A stretch of 64,000 nucleotides of DNA from Actinokineospora terrae. Lineage in GTDB: Bacteria > Actinomycetota > Actinomycetes > Mycobacteriales > Pseudonocardiaceae. A model generated the notes under the pieces. It was not told where the DNA came from. It saw only the letters and a program-made list of their open reading frames with translations, and ran no database searches. Position 1 is the first letter of the stretch; every line of letters starts with the position of its first letter. A program made the position numbers and the translations under genes. Shown piece by piece: positions 36,384 to 46,060 of this stretch. Location: positions 62,001 through 126,000 of the forward strand of contig NZ_FOGI01000013.1 of NCBI RefSeq assembly GCF_900111175.1, written 5' to 3'.

Positions 36384-37903
36384 GTGGCGTTGCCCGTGGC
36401 GAGCGCCCGCGAGACCGTGCGCACCCTGGCCACGATGGCGCGTAAACACCCGCGCGACTGCGTGGGCGTAGGTCTGTGGACCCTTGCCGCGAGCCTGGCC
36501 TCGGTGGCCGTGCCGATCCTGCTCGGCTAACTGGTCGACGCGGTCGCAGAACACCGTCCGACGATGGCCGCGACGCTGGTGGTGCTCGCCGCCGTCACCG
36601 CGGTGCTGGGCGCGTTGTTCACCGGGCTGGCTCGCCGCGCCACGATCACCCTCGCGGCCAGGATCGCCGCCGACCTGCGCGAGGCCGTCGTCGAGCGCGT
36701 GCTGGGCCTGGACACCTCGGTCGCCCAGAGCGCGGGCAGCGGCGACGTCGCCTCCCGGGTCACCGAGGACATGGAGATCTTCGCGGCCGCGGTGCCCCTG
36801 ATCTCGGACGTGTTCAGCGCGGCCGCGACCGTCGCGGTGTCGTTCGCGGCGTTCGGCTCACTGGACTGGCGACTCGCGCTCGCGTTCGTCGTCGTGTTCC
36901 CGGTGTACGCGTTGATCCTGCGCTGGTACCTACCGCGCGCGGGAGCCGGCTACGGTACTGGCTGGTGCACGACACCGCCACCACGGTCGGCTCCGTCGCG
37001 GCAGCCGCCCTGCTGTTCCACCGCTTGTTCGAACCACTGGGCACCGTGCTCGGCTCCGCCGATGAACTGCAACGCGCGGGCGCCTCCCTGGCCCGCATCG
37101 CCGGAGTCACCCGCATGCCGACCCGGACGCCCACGCCAGTCCGTGCTCCTGTTGGGAGGGTGAGCGTGCGGGCGAGCGCGTTGAGACACAGCTATGACGG
37201 CGTCCACTTTGCAGTGTGTCAGACGGACTTCACCGTGCCCGCTGGGACATCCCTGGCCGTCGTGGGTGCCGGCGGCGCGGGAAAGACCACCCTCGCCGCG
37301 ATCGTCGCCGGTCTGCTGCACCCGACCCTGGGTCAGGTGCGGTTGCACGACGACGTCGGTGATGTGGAACCCGCGGACCTGGACTCCCTGGGCCGCACGG
37401 CGTGGATCGGCATGATCGCGCAAGAGTCGCACGTGTTCGCCGCGACGCTGCGCGAGAACATGACCCTCGCCGCCCCGGATGCCGACGACGCGCGCATCCG
37501 AGGCGCACTGGATGCCGTGGGCGCGCGCTGGGTGGACGCCCTTCCCGCAGGGCTCGACACTGTTGTCGGCGCAGGCGGGCACCAACTCGACGTGGTCGCG
37601 GCCCAGCGACTCGCCCTTGCCCGAGTCGCGGTGACCGACCCGCCACTGGTGATCCTCGACGAGGCGAGCGCTGAGGCGGGCAGCTCCCAAGCCCGTGAAC
37701 TCGACACCGCCGCCGCGGAACTTGCCCGCGGCAGAACAGCGATCGTGATAGCCCACCGGCTTTCCCAGGCCCGCCAGTGCGACCACATCCTCGTGATGGC
37801 CAACGGCACCGTCGTCGAACGCGGCAGCCATGACGAACTCCTTGCCCGCAAAGGTCGGTACGCCACGCTCTGGCAGGCTTGGACCAAGGTTGCCGATGCG
37901 TGA
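36384..37903 (+). pseudogene. Broken ABC exporter subunit (membrane domain plus ATPase)
   Basis: From GTG 36384 the frame encodes membrane helices up to a TAA at about 36528-36530 (PILLG stop LVDAV). It resumes in the same frame to about 36955 and then continues in another frame from YWLVHDTATTVGSVAAAALLFHRL. Roughly 70 residues of the membrane domain expected between RWYLPRAG and this point are absent. The ATPase domain itself is intact: GAGGAGKTTLAAIVAGL, AAQRLALARVAV and LVILDEASAEAGSSQAR, then a HRLSQ His switch. The lack of a classic LSGGQ is normal for this partner type. Nonsense, deletion and frameshift together indicate real decay. Confidence 0.8.
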
Positions 37904-38003
37904 ACTGTCGGTGCCTGAACGCTGTGCGCCGGTGATCGGGCTGAGCGTCAACGGGTGTAGAGCACGAAACGTCGGGCGCCCGGTGCGATCGCGCGGTTGC
38001 GCG

Positions 38004-38228
38004 ATGGCGCCTGGGCCGCACCGAGCAATGGAATGGGCCCCGGGCGACACCGCCGACAAGAAGATCCACTGGTTGCTCTACGGCTGCCACGAGTTCGAAC
38101 ACGTCTCCTCGGCCGTCTGGGTCACACCGCCCACCTCGACAACCCGCTACCTCGGCCGCTTCGGCTTCGGCCCCTTCTGCGAAGGCTTCATCGAACACAC
38201 CGCCTACTACCCGAGACCCAAGTCCTAG
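38004..38228 (+). CDS. Small hypothetical protein
   Basis: A 74-codon frame with ATG at 38004 encodes a soluble protein rich in aromatic and His residues (HWLLYGCHEFEHVSSAVWV, YLGRFGFGPFCEGFIEH). No family recognised and no clear ribosome site. It may be a remnant, since it follows the broken ABC genes. Confidence 0.3.
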   Translation: MAPGPHRAMEWAPGDTADKKIHWLLYGCHEFEHVSSAVWVTPPTSTTRYLGRFGFGPFCEGFIEHTAYYPRPKS

Positions 38229-38354
38229 CCCACCACCCGGCGGCGGGGTGGAGCGGATGCCCGTTCGGTGGTTGGTGTTCATCGCGGGTTCCCCCGGGGT
38301 TGGCGTGGCCGGGTACTCGGCGCGGGCCGGTGGGTCGACGTGGAGGGTGTGGGG

Positions 38355-39461
38355 ATGGACGTGTCACTGATCGTCGTGGTGGTGGTGATCACCGCGTTGG
38401 CGTTCGACTTCACCAACGGGTTCCACGACACGGCGAACGCGATGGCGACATCGATCGCGACCGGGGCGTTGCGGCCCAGGGTCGCGGTGGGGATCGCGGC
38501 GGTGTTGAACCTGGTGGGGGCGTTCCTGTCGATCGAGGTGGCCAAGACGATCAGCAGCGGGATCGTGGACGAGACCAGGATCGGCCCCGCGGTGATCTTC
38601 GGCGGCCTGGTCGGGGCGATCGTGTGGAACCTGCTGACCTGGCTGGTCGGGCTCCCGTCCAGTTCGTCGCACGCCCTGTTCGGCGGGCTGATCGGCGCGG
38701 TGTGGGTGGCGTCCGGGTCGGACGCGGTCCGGTTCACCACGGTGCTGGAGAAGGTCGTGGTCCCGGCCGTCGCGTCGCCGCTGATCGCGGGCCTGGTGGC
38801 CATGATCGCGACGTTCCTGGCGTACCGGATCACCCACCGGACCGGCGAGGACACCCGCCGCCGGGGGTTCCGGGTCGGCCAGGTGGTGACCGCGTCGCTG
38901 GTGGCGCTGGCGCACGGGACCAACGACGCGCAGAAGACGATGGGGGTGATCACGTTGACCCTGATCACCGCCGGGTCGCTGCCCGCCGACGCGGGCCCGC
39001 CGCTGTGGGTGATCATCGCCGCCGGGTCGGCGATCGCGCTGGGCACCTACCTCGGCGGCTGGCGGATCATCCGCACCATGGGCCGGGGCATCACCGACAT
39101 CCAGCCACCGCAGGGTTTCGCGGCCGAGGCGAGCGCCGCCGCGGTGATCCTGACCTCGTCGCACGTGGGCTTCGCGCTGTCCACCACGCACGTGGTCTCC
39201 GGCGGCGTGATCGGCTCCGGCGTGGGCAGGCGGCTGGCCGAGGTCCGCTGGTCCACCGCCGGGCGGATGGTGGTGGCCTGGGCGCTGACCCTCCCCGCCG
39301 CGGCCCTGGTCGGCGCGGCAGCGGGATGGGTCGCGGGCACGGGCGCCGCGGGCACCGTCACCGTCGCCCTCGCGGCGGCGGCGATCTGCGGCGCCATCTA
39401 CTGGCTCTCACGCCGCAACCCCATCAGCGCCCACAACGTCAACGACGCCGCGACCGTGTGA
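38355..39461 (+). CDS. pit: Pit-type inorganic phosphate transporter
   Basis: 368 residues with about ten membrane segments. The two inverted PiT signature repeats are present: FDFTNGFHDTANAMATSIATGAL near the N-terminus and VALAHGTNDAQKTMGVITL in the second half, plus SSSHALFGGLIGA and STTHVVSGG. It imports phosphate with protons or as metal phosphate. A GGAGGG ribosome site precedes the ATG. It is followed 13 bases later by a small membrane protein; no PhoU-like regulator (DUF47) gene is next to it. Confidence 0.93.
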   Translation: MDVSLIVVVVVITALAFDFTNGFHDTANAMATSIATGALRPRVAVGIAAVLNLVGAFLSIEVAKTISSGIVDETRIGPAVIFGGLVGAIVWNLLTWLVGLPSSSSHALFGGLIGAVWVASGSDAVRFTTVLEKVVVPAVASPLIAGLVAMIATFLAYRITHRTGEDTRRRGFRVGQVVTASLVALAHGTNDAQKTMGVITLTLITAGSLPADAGPPLWVIIAAGSAIALGTYLGGWRIIRTMGRGITDIQPPQGFAAEASAAAVILTSSHVGFALSTTHVVSGGVIGSGVGRRLAEVRWSTAGRMVVAWALTLPAAALVGAAAGWVAGTGAAGTVTVALAAAAICGAIYWLSRRNPISAHNVNDAATV

Positions 39462-39474
39462 ACCAGGAGCCGAC

Positions 39475-39699
39475 ATGCACATCAACTGGACCGGCCTAGG
39501 CGAGGTCCTCGCCGTAGCCCTAGCCGCAGGCGTCGGCCTGGTGACCCTGGCCGCGCTCGGCATCAACGCCCTCGACCGCCGGACACGAGCCCACGAACGC
39601 GGCACCTCGACCGTGATCGCCACCGCCACCTCCGCACTGTGCGCAGCGGCCTGCGTCGCCCTGATCGGCTACGGCATCTACCTGACCATCAGCAAGTGA
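39475..39699 (+). CDS. Small two-helix membrane protein after pit
   Basis: 74 residues with two membrane helices (VLAVALAAGVGLVTLAALGI and TSALCAAACVALIGYGIYL) around a charged loop. CAGGAG lies just before the ATG. It is co-transcribed with pit, and I believe similar small proteins follow pit in other actinomycetes, but no function is known. Confidence 0.75.
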   Translation: MHINWTGLGEVLAVALAAGVGLVTLAALGINALDRRTRAHERGTSTVIATATSALCAAACVALIGYGIYLTISK

Positions 39700-39713
39700 A
39701 GCCGCCGTTGGTG

Positions 39714-40220
39714 CTACGCGACGAGTGGGCAGGCCGGGGACGAACCACCCAGGGCCGTGGGGCGTGGTGTCGTCGTGGTCGGCGGTTCCTCGGTCACGGG
39801 TGGCCCGCCTGAGGCGAGGCGGGTGCCTGAGCACAGGGTCGTCTCCACCACGCCGTCGCTCGCGTCGCCCTGGGCGAACACCACGTACGACGACCACACG
39901 GACAGCTCGATACCGCAAGTAGCGCCGCTGATGGCGGTGTCCACGCCGACCAGCGCAGGCGCGGAACCCTTGTGGTTGCGGTAGTTCAGGACCAGGTAGC
40001 GGTACTTGTCGTCGTGCGCGGTGTCCGGGTTGCCCGAGAGCACGACACGCCCGACCACGACCCCGGTGAACACGTGCGTCGCCCGGGCATACTTGGCGCC
40101 CTCACCGCCGGGCACGCAGCTACAGGCGCTGGCCGTACCGACGAACACCCCCACCAACATCGCCGCCGCCAGCCCGATGACGGCCAAGACGCGCGCGAAC
40201 CTGCTCCGCAAGACCGCCAT
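39714..40220 (-). CDS. Secreted NTR/TIMP-like Cys-rich protein
   Basis: 168 residues. The signal peptide (VIGLAAAMLVGVFVGTASA) would be cut just before CSCVPG, which leaves a mature N-terminal CxC as in netrin/TIMP-type domains. ATHVFTGVVVGRV, YLVLNYRNHKGSAPALVG and a second Cys pair (TCGIELSVWSSYVVFAQG, TTLCSG) support this. A Thr/Pro tail ends the protein. In animals such folds bind metalloproteases; in bacteria the role is unknown. A GGGAGGAAGC ribosome site supports the ATG at 40220. Confidence 0.7.
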   Translation of the reverse strand: MAVLRSRFARVLAVIGLAAAMLVGVFVGTASACSCVPGGEGAKYARATHVFTGVVVGRVVLSGNPDTAHDDKYRYLVLNYRNHKGSAPALVGVDTAISGATCGIELSVWSSYVVFAQGDASDGVVETTLCSGTRLASGGPPVTEEPPTTTTPRPTALGGSSPACPLVA

Positions 40221-40535
40221 GCTTCCTCCCCGGGGAACGACTGGTGAACCGAGCGTAGCGACGCCCGCAAGCACGACACCAGAGCCGAAGCGCAACGGCC
40301 CACAGCTGCCGGATGGGGGAGACCTTGGCCTCGCGCCACCAACGGCGAGTCGGCGGGTGGTTGAACCACCCAGCCCGGATGAGGCGCGACCATCCGATGT
40401 GGAGTGCGCTGACACCGGAGAACACCACGACATCAAGGAGTTGACCGTGATGGGTGTGTTGGCGATCCGGTGGTCCGGGGCGGCGTCCGGCGCAGGGGCG
40501 AGAACGCGGGGAGGTGCGCGGGCGGGGAGAAGGCG

Positions 40536-41951
40536 TTGAGCGAGACCGTCGACCGACCGCGGGCGGCGCCCAAGAACTGGATCTCCTGGGTCGCCCTCGC
40601 GCTGATGACGACCAGTTCGGTGGCCAGCCTGCGGCCCGCGCCCACCATGGCCGTCTACGGCCTGGCCTGCGTGTTCCTCTACCTCATCCCGGCTCTGGTG
40701 TTCCTGCTGCCCACGTCGCTGGTCTCGGCCGAGCTCGCCTCGGGCTGGAAGGGCGGCGTCTACAACTGGGTGGCCCGCGGCCTGTCCAAACCCATGGGGT
40801 TCCTCGCGGTCTGGTGCCAGTTCGCGATGACGATCTTCTACTACCCCAGCCTGCTCGGCTACGTCGCCAGCACGCTCGCCTACGTGGTCAACCCCGCGCT
40901 GGCGGGCAACGGCCTGTGGACGGCGTCGGTCATCGTGATCACCTACTGGGCTGGGGTGTGGGTGTCCTCGCGCGGCACCAAGAGCGTCGCCGGGCTCGCC
41001 AGCGGTGGGCTGGTCATCGGCACCCTCGTGCCCGGCGCGCTGCTGGTGCTGCTGGCGTTCGTGTTCCTCGGCCAGGGCAACGCCCCCGCCGCGCCGATGA
41101 CCGCCGAGCACCTGCTGCCCGCGTGGACCGGGCTGGCGAGCCTGGTGCTGATCGTCAACAACTTCCCGTCCTACTCGGGCATGGAGATGAACGCGGTGCA
41201 CGTCTCGTCGCTGCGCGACCCGGGCAAGGGCTTCCCGCGCGCCATGTTCCTCGCGATGGGCCTGGTGCTGCTGATCTTCATCCTGCCCGCGCTGGCCATC
41301 AGCTGGGTGATCCCGGCCGACCAGCTCTCCCTCACCGCGGGGGTGATGCAGGCCTTCGACGCGGTGTTCGCGAACTTCGGCTGGCAGTTCCTCACCCCGG
41401 TGGTCGGGATCATGCTGGTCCTCGCCTCGCTCGGCGGCATGCTGACCTGGCTGGCCGGGCCGTCCAAGGGCCTGCTGCTGATCTCCCGCCAGGAGGGCTA
41501 CCTCCCGCCGTACCTGCAGCGGCTCAACCGCAACGGGGTGCAGCAGAACATCCTCGTCGTCCAAGGCGTGATCACCACCGGGATCGCGCTGCTCTACGCG
41601 TTCATCCCGGACGTCTCCAGCGCGTACTGGATCTTCTCGGTGATCACCACGCAGGTGTACCTGATCACCTACCTGCTGCTGTTCATCGCCGCGGTCCGGT
41701 TGCGGCGCAGGGAACCCGAGCACCCCAGGGGGTTCCGGGCGCCGATGCTCGTCGGCCTGTGAGGGGTCGGGTTCACCGCGTCCCTCGCCGCGCTCCTGGT
41801 CGGGTTCATCCCACCGTCGCAGTTCGGGTCCGGCAACACCGGGGTGTACCTGCTGATCGTCGCGGGCGGTGCCATCGGCCTCGGCGTCGTCGTGCCGTTG
41901 CTGTTCTACCGACTGCGCAAGCCCTCGTGGAAGACGGAGGTGGCGGCATGA
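40536..41951 (+). pseudogene. APC-family amino acid permease with an in-frame stop
   Basis: A TTG start at 40536 with GGGGAGAAGG before it opens a typical APC permease: NWISWVALALMTTSSVASL, SAELASGWKGGVYNWV and NNFPSYSGMEMNAVHV. At 41760-41762 a TGA interrupts after FRAPMLVGL. The same frame then continues for 62 sensible codons (GVGFTASLAALLVGFIPP, VVVPLLFYRLRKPSWKTEVAA) to a TGA at 41951 that overlaps the next ATG. The tail codes the last two membrane helices. The TGA probably replaces a TGG tryptophan codon. This is recent loss or a sequencing error; the short form is unlikely to work normally. Confidence 0.8.
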
Positions 41952-43318
41952 ACGACCCCCGCACGCGAACCGCGGCGGAACTGGAGACGCGCGTCGCGGG
42001 CCTGATGCCACTGGCACGGGCGGAACTCGGCGAGCTCGTCGCGTTCCAGTCGGTGGCCGACCCCAGGCAGTACCCCCGCGCCGAGTGCGAGCGGGCCGCG
42101 GAGTGGGTTCGCGCCAGGTTCGCCGAGCCCGGCTTCACGGACGCGCGCACGATCACCACGGCGGACGGGAGCGACGCCGTGGTGGGTTCACGGCCCTGTG
42201 CGGACCCGGAAGCGCCGACCGTGCTGCTCTACGCCCACTACGACGTGCAACCCCCGCTCGACGAGGCCGCCTGGCGCACGCCACCGTTCCAGCTCAGCGA
42301 GGTGGACGGCCGCTGGTACGGCCGGGGGAGCGCGGACTGCAAGGGCAACATCATCATGCACCTCACCGCGCTGCGCGCCCTGGCAGGTGACATCCCGGTC
42401 CACCTCAAGCTGGTGGTGGAGGGCTCCGAGGAGCAGGGTACGGGCGGGCTCGAACGGCTCGTCGCGGCCGAGCCGGACCTGCTGCGCGCGGACGCGATCC
42501 TGGTGTGCGACACCGGGAACGCCGCCGTGGGCCGACCGGCGACGACGATCAGCCTGCGCGGCATGGTCAACGTCGTCGTCACCGTCGAGGCGCTCGCCGC
42601 GCAGCTGCACTCGGGCATGTTCGGCGGCGCGGCGCCGGACGCACTCGCCGCGCTGGTGCACATGTTGGCGACACTGCGCGACCGCGCCGGGAACACCACG
42701 GTGCGGGGGCTGCGGTCCGACCAGAACTGGACCGGCGAGCAGTACCCGCCCGACCGGTTCCGGCGTGACGCGGGCGTGCTCGACGGTGTCGAGGTGCTCG
42801 GCACGGTGTCCGACATGCTCTGGGCCCGCCCCGCGGTGACCATCCTGGGCATCGACTGCCCACCGGTCGTCGGCTCGTCGGCGGCCATCAGCCCGCGGGC
42901 AGCGGCACGGCTCAACCTGCGCGTCCCACCCGGTACCGATCCCGTCGAGGCAGAGGCGGCGCTCACGTTGCACCTGCGTGCGGCGGCCCCGTGGGGCGTG
43001 CGGATCACGGTCGAGACGGAGGCGATCGGGGCGCCGTTCCGGGCCGCGCAGGACGGTCCGGCCTACCGGGCGGTGGCCGCGGCGATGGACGAGGCCTACG
43101 GCACGCCGATGACCACCCTGGGGCAGGGCGGCTCTATCCCGCTCTGCGCGGTCTTGGCCGACACCTACCCGGCGGCCGAGATCATCCTGATGGGCGTCGA
43201 GGAACCGCGGTCGCTTATCCACGCCCCCAACGAAAGCGTGTCACCGGCGGAGATCGCGAGCATGGCACTTGCTGAAGCACTCTTCCTCCGGCGCTACGCC
43301 AGCCTGCACGCCGCGTGA
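41948..43318 (+). CDS. M20 family metallopeptidase/dipeptidase
   Basis: 456 residues of the M20 family. Metal ligands lie in LLYAHYDVQPP, YGRGSADCKGN (Asp), VVEGSEEQGTGG (catalytic Glu pair) and IHAPNESVSP (C-terminal His). A dimerisation lid sits around 195-310 (LRGMVNVVVTVEALAAQLHSGMFGG). Such enzymes cleave small peptides or acylated amino acids. The gene overlaps the true end of the permease reading frame (ATGA), so the pair once formed an uptake-and-cleavage unit. Its stop overlaps the next GTG. Confidence 0.9.
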   Translation: MNDPRTRTAAELETRVAGLMPLARAELGELVAFQSVADPRQYPRAECERAAEWVRARFAEPGFTDARTITTADGSDAVVGSRPCADPEAPTVLLYAHYDVQPPLDEAAWRTPPFQLSEVDGRWYGRGSADCKGNIIMHLTALRALAGDIPVHLKLVVEGSEEQGTGGLERLVAAEPDLLRADAILVCDTGNAAVGRPATTISLRGMVNVVVTVEALAAQLHSGMFGGAAPDALAALVHMLATLRDRAGNTTVRGLRSDQNWTGEQYPPDRFRRDAGVLDGVEVLGTVSDMLWARPAVTILGIDCPPVVGSSAAISPRAAARLNLRVPPGTDPVEAEAALTLHLRAAAPWGVRITVETEAIGAPFRAAQDGPAYRAVAAAMDEAYGTPMTTLGQGGSIPLCAVLADTYPAAEIILMGVEEPRSLIHAPNESVSPAEIASMALAEALFLRRYASLHAA

Positions 43319-43812
43319 CCTGGTCGCCGCGCTTGCCCCGTTACCGGCGGTGGACCGGTGAGCGGGACCTCGCGCACGCGATCTACGGGACCGTCGTCGG
43401 CGCCGCCGCGATGGCCACCGCGAGCGCGCACAGCACGCTCGGCGGGGTCGTCGTGACGGTGCTGGTGACCGTCACCGTGTACTGGGTGGCGGAGCGGTAC
43501 GCACAAGCACTGGCCGCGGCGGCCCGAGGCCCAGGCCGCCGCGGCAGGCTCTTCCAGGTGCTACGCCAGGGCTGGCCGACGGTCGAGGCCGCGTACACAC
43601 CACTGGCCGTGCTCGTCCTGTTCGTACTCGCCACCGACGACCTGCACACCGGCGTAGTCGTCGCGTTGGCCGTATCAACCACCATGCTCGGCGCCTTGGG
43701 ACACACCGCCGCCCGCCGAGCCAGCGCGACCCGCCTAGTGGCCGCCCTATGCGCCACAGGCAGCACCGCCCTGGGCATCGCCGTAATCCTGCTCAAAACC
43801 CACCTGCACTAA
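43315..43812 (+). CDS. Small integral membrane protein
   Basis: 165 residues with about four membrane segments (ERDLAHAIYGTVVGAAAMATASAH, GGVVVTVLVTVTVYWVAERYA, and two in the second half). A VYWVAERYAQAL stretch is typical of a small actinobacterial membrane family that has no assigned function. GTG start overlapping the M20 stop (GTGA), third gene of that unit. Confidence 0.75.
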   Translation: MTWSPRLPRYRRWTGERDLAHAIYGTVVGAAAMATASAHSTLGGVVVTVLVTVTVYWVAERYAQALAAAARGPGRRGRLFQVLRQGWPTVEAAYTPLAVLVLFVLATDDLHTGVVVALAVSTTMLGALGHTAARRASATRLVAALCATGSTALGIAVILLKTHLH

Positions 43813-44705
43813 CACCTCCCACGACGACCACACCCCTTCGCCCCAACCTCCATCCCACCCACCCCGCCACCCAGATCCCGTCTGGCTGCCCACTCCCACC
43901 CGCACCGCCCTCGCGCAACCACTCCCACCCGCATCCCCCTGTCCAGGCCGTCGCCGCCCAGAGCCTGTCCGCCCACCCCGACCCGCGCTGCCCTCGCGCA
44001 TCCATTCCCAGGCGCACCGCCCACCCGCACCCGCGCCACCACGCCCCCCGTCCACGCCGTCGCCGCCCAGTGCCTGTCCGGCCGCCCACCCGCGCCGCCG
44101 TCTCGCATCCGATCCACCCACCTGCGCCCGATCCACCCACCCTCTTCCCCTGCGTCGCTGCCGCAGAGCCCGTCTGGCTGCCCGCGCCACCCACGCCCCA
44201 CCCGTGCCGTCGCCGCGGAGTCCGTCCGGCTGGCCGCCCCACCCGAGCCGCCCACCCGCGTCCAAGCCACCTACCCCCACCCGATCCGCTCACGCCCACC
44301 TGCGGCGTCACCGCGCAGAACCCGTCCGGCTGCCCACTCCACCCGCGCCCCTACACCCGAGCCGGCTACCCGCACCCGAGCCGCCCGCACCACTCGCGCT
44401 CGCGCCGCCTACCCGTGCTGCCGCCGTTACGGAGACCACCTTCGCGGAGGCCCTCCCCGCCTACCCCGGCCCCCACCCTCTCCGGGGGGCGGCCCCGGCT
44501 CCATTCTATCGGGCGATAGGTGCACGGCCAGAGGCTCGGCGTGAGTTGTGGATAAGTGCGGAGATGGGGACAAACGCGACCTGGGGAAACGTGGGTGAAC
44601 AAACTTCTCTGGTGCGGGTGTTCACCTGGTTGGGGAGCTTGGTCCACCGGGGCTCGGCTGATTACTCGCACCTCGGGGAGCGGCGCTCGGAGCTAGGGTG
44701 GGGTC
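43813..44705. repeat. C-rich non-coding block with six copies of a degenerate repeat
   Basis: These 893 bases hold no credible gene. Up to about 44510 the plus strand is extremely C-rich (CCACCCGC words). A unit of about 35 bases, near GCCGTCGCCGCNCAGANC followed by CCGTCCGGCTGCCCA, recurs near 43866, 43948, 44056, 44152, 44206 and 44305, at spacings of roughly 50-110 bases. Open frames across it on both strands have abnormal composition. From 44510 to 44705 base composition returns to normal; this part probably holds the promoter of the VOC gene. Confidence 0.7.
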
Positions 44706-45140
44706 ATGGGATCGGTCAAACAGGTCCAGGTCACCTTCGACTGTGCGGAGCCTGAGCGGGTTGCTCGGTTCTGGTGTGAGGTGTTGGGATACGTCGTACC
44801 GCCGCCGCCTGAGGGGTTTGGTTCGTGGGCGGAGTTCGATCGGTCGCTGCCTGCGGAGCGGCAGGGGGCGGCGTTCGCGTGCGGGGATCCGGAGGGAGTG
44901 GGGCCGCGGCTGTACTTCCAGCGGGTTCCGGAGGGGAAGGTCGTCAAGAACCGGGTGCACCTCGACGTTCGGGTGGGTACTGGACTGGTGGGGGAGGAGC
45001 GCCTGGCCGCGCTTGAGGCCGAGTGCGCGCGGCTGATCGCCCTTGGGGCGACGCGAGTGCAGCTGCTGCCCGCCGATGACGAGAACGAGTCCTGTATCGC
45101 GATGCGAGACGTCGAGGGCAACGAGTTCTGTCTTGACTAG
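44706..45140 (+). CDS. VOC (glyoxalase-like) family protein
   Basis: 144 residues with the paired beta-alpha-beta-beta-beta units of the vicinal oxygen chelate fold: VQVTFDCAEPERVARFWCEVLGY and later VHLDVRV ... MRDVEGNEFCLD. The glyoxalase-like-domain 6 type in actinomycetes has this shape and no known substrate. Its stop overlaps the TTG start of the beta-lactamase gene, so the two are probably co-transcribed. Confidence 0.85.
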   Translation: MGSVKQVQVTFDCAEPERVARFWCEVLGYVVPPPPEGFGSWAEFDRSLPAERQGAAFACGDPEGVGPRLYFQRVPEGKVVKNRVHLDVRVGTGLVGEERLAALEAECARLIALGATRVQLLPADDENESCIAMRDVEGNEFCLD

Positions 45141-46020
45141 AAGGTTCACGGGCCGGTGGTTGTGGGTAGTGGCAGCACTGGTCGCGGGGTGCTCGACAGG
45201 TCAGGATCCGCCGGTCGGGACAACGACCACCTCTAGCACCGAGACAACAGGCCTGGCACGTGAGTTCGCGCAGTTGGAACGAAAGTACGACGCGCGGCGC
45301 GGAGTGTACGCAGTGGACACCAAACGGGACCGAACGGTTTCGTACCAGGCGGATGAGCGGTTCGCCTACGCGTCGACGTCCAAGGCGTTCGCCGCGGCCC
45401 TAGTGCTGGACGCGACCACACCGCAGCAGCTTGAGGAGCCGGTACCGATCCGCGCGGCCGACCTGGTGGCCAACTCGCCGGTCGTCGAACGGGCGGTCGG
45501 CGGCACGATGACCTGGCGCGAACTGTGTGACGCGGCGGTGCGGTACAGCGACAACGCGGCGGGAAACCTGTTGCTGCGAAGCCTTGGCGGCCCCGCGGGA
45601 CTGCAAGCAGGACTCGGCGACCAAGTCACGTCCGCCGACCGGTACGAACCCGACCTCTCCTCGGCCATACCCGGAGACCCGAGAGACACCAGCACACCCC
45701 GGACCATGGCAACGAACCTGCGCAAGTTCACCGTCGACACTGCACTGCCCGAAGAGGACCGTGCCATGCTCGACGACTGGCTGCGCAACAACACCACGGG
45801 CACAGACGTCATCCGCGCCGGAGTACCACGGGACTGGGTCGTAGGCGACAAAACCGGCAGCGCAGACTACGGCGGCCGCAACGACATCGCCGTGTTGTGG
45901 CCGCCGGGCCGGGACCCGATCGTCATCGCTGTGCTGACGAGCCGGGACAAGGAAGGCGCCGAACGCTTGGACGCCCTGGTCGCCGACACCGCACGGATCG
46001 TGGCACGGGTCCTCGGCTGA
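45133..46020 (+). CDS. bla: Lipoprotein class A beta-lactamase
   Basis: 295 residues. The lipobox VVAALVAGC predicts a membrane-anchored lipoprotein, followed by a Ser/Thr-rich spacer. All class A motifs are present: S81 in STSK, S139-D-N in YSDNAAGN, E172 in RYEPDLSSAIPGDPRDTSTP and K240-T-G in GDKTGSADYG. It opens beta-lactam rings at the outer face of the membrane. The TTG start at 45133 overlaps the VOC gene end; later GTG codons would remove the signal. No BlaI/BlaR-type regulator is nearby. Confidence 0.92.
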   Translation: MTRRFTGRWLWVVAALVAGCSTGQDPPVGTTTTSSTETTGLAREFAQLERKYDARRGVYAVDTKRDRTVSYQADERFAYASTSKAFAAALVLDATTPQQLEEPVPIRAADLVANSPVVERAVGGTMTWRELCDAAVRYSDNAAGNLLLRSLGGPAGLQAGLGDQVTSADRYEPDLSSAIPGDPRDTSTPRTMATNLRKFTVDTALPEEDRAMLDDWLRNNTTGTDVIRAGVPRDWVVGDKTGSADYGGRNDIAVLWPPGRDPIVIAVLTSRDKEGAERLDALVADTARIVARVLG

Positions 46021-46052
46021 GGGTGGCCGCGGGAGTCTTGCCGCGGCCACCC
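46021..46052. terminator. Bidirectional hairpin between beta-lactamase and glycosyltransferase
   Basis: GGGTGGCCGCGG pairs exactly with CCGCGGCCACCC (12-bp stem, 8-base loop) directly after the beta-lactamase stop and before the convergent gene's end at 46061. Confidence 0.85.
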
Positions 46053-46060
46053 AACGAGCT

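Noticed and set aside
37248..37640. Second ABC half judged inactive because LSGGQ is missing
   Set aside because: This partner type normally has an AAQxLALAR form instead of LSGGQ; the gene is broken for other reasons (stop, deletion, frameshift).
43747..44311. Minus-strand frames through the C-rich block
   Set aside because: Three overlapping frames are all open because the DNA lacks A/T; Gly/Arg-rich products with no start signals.
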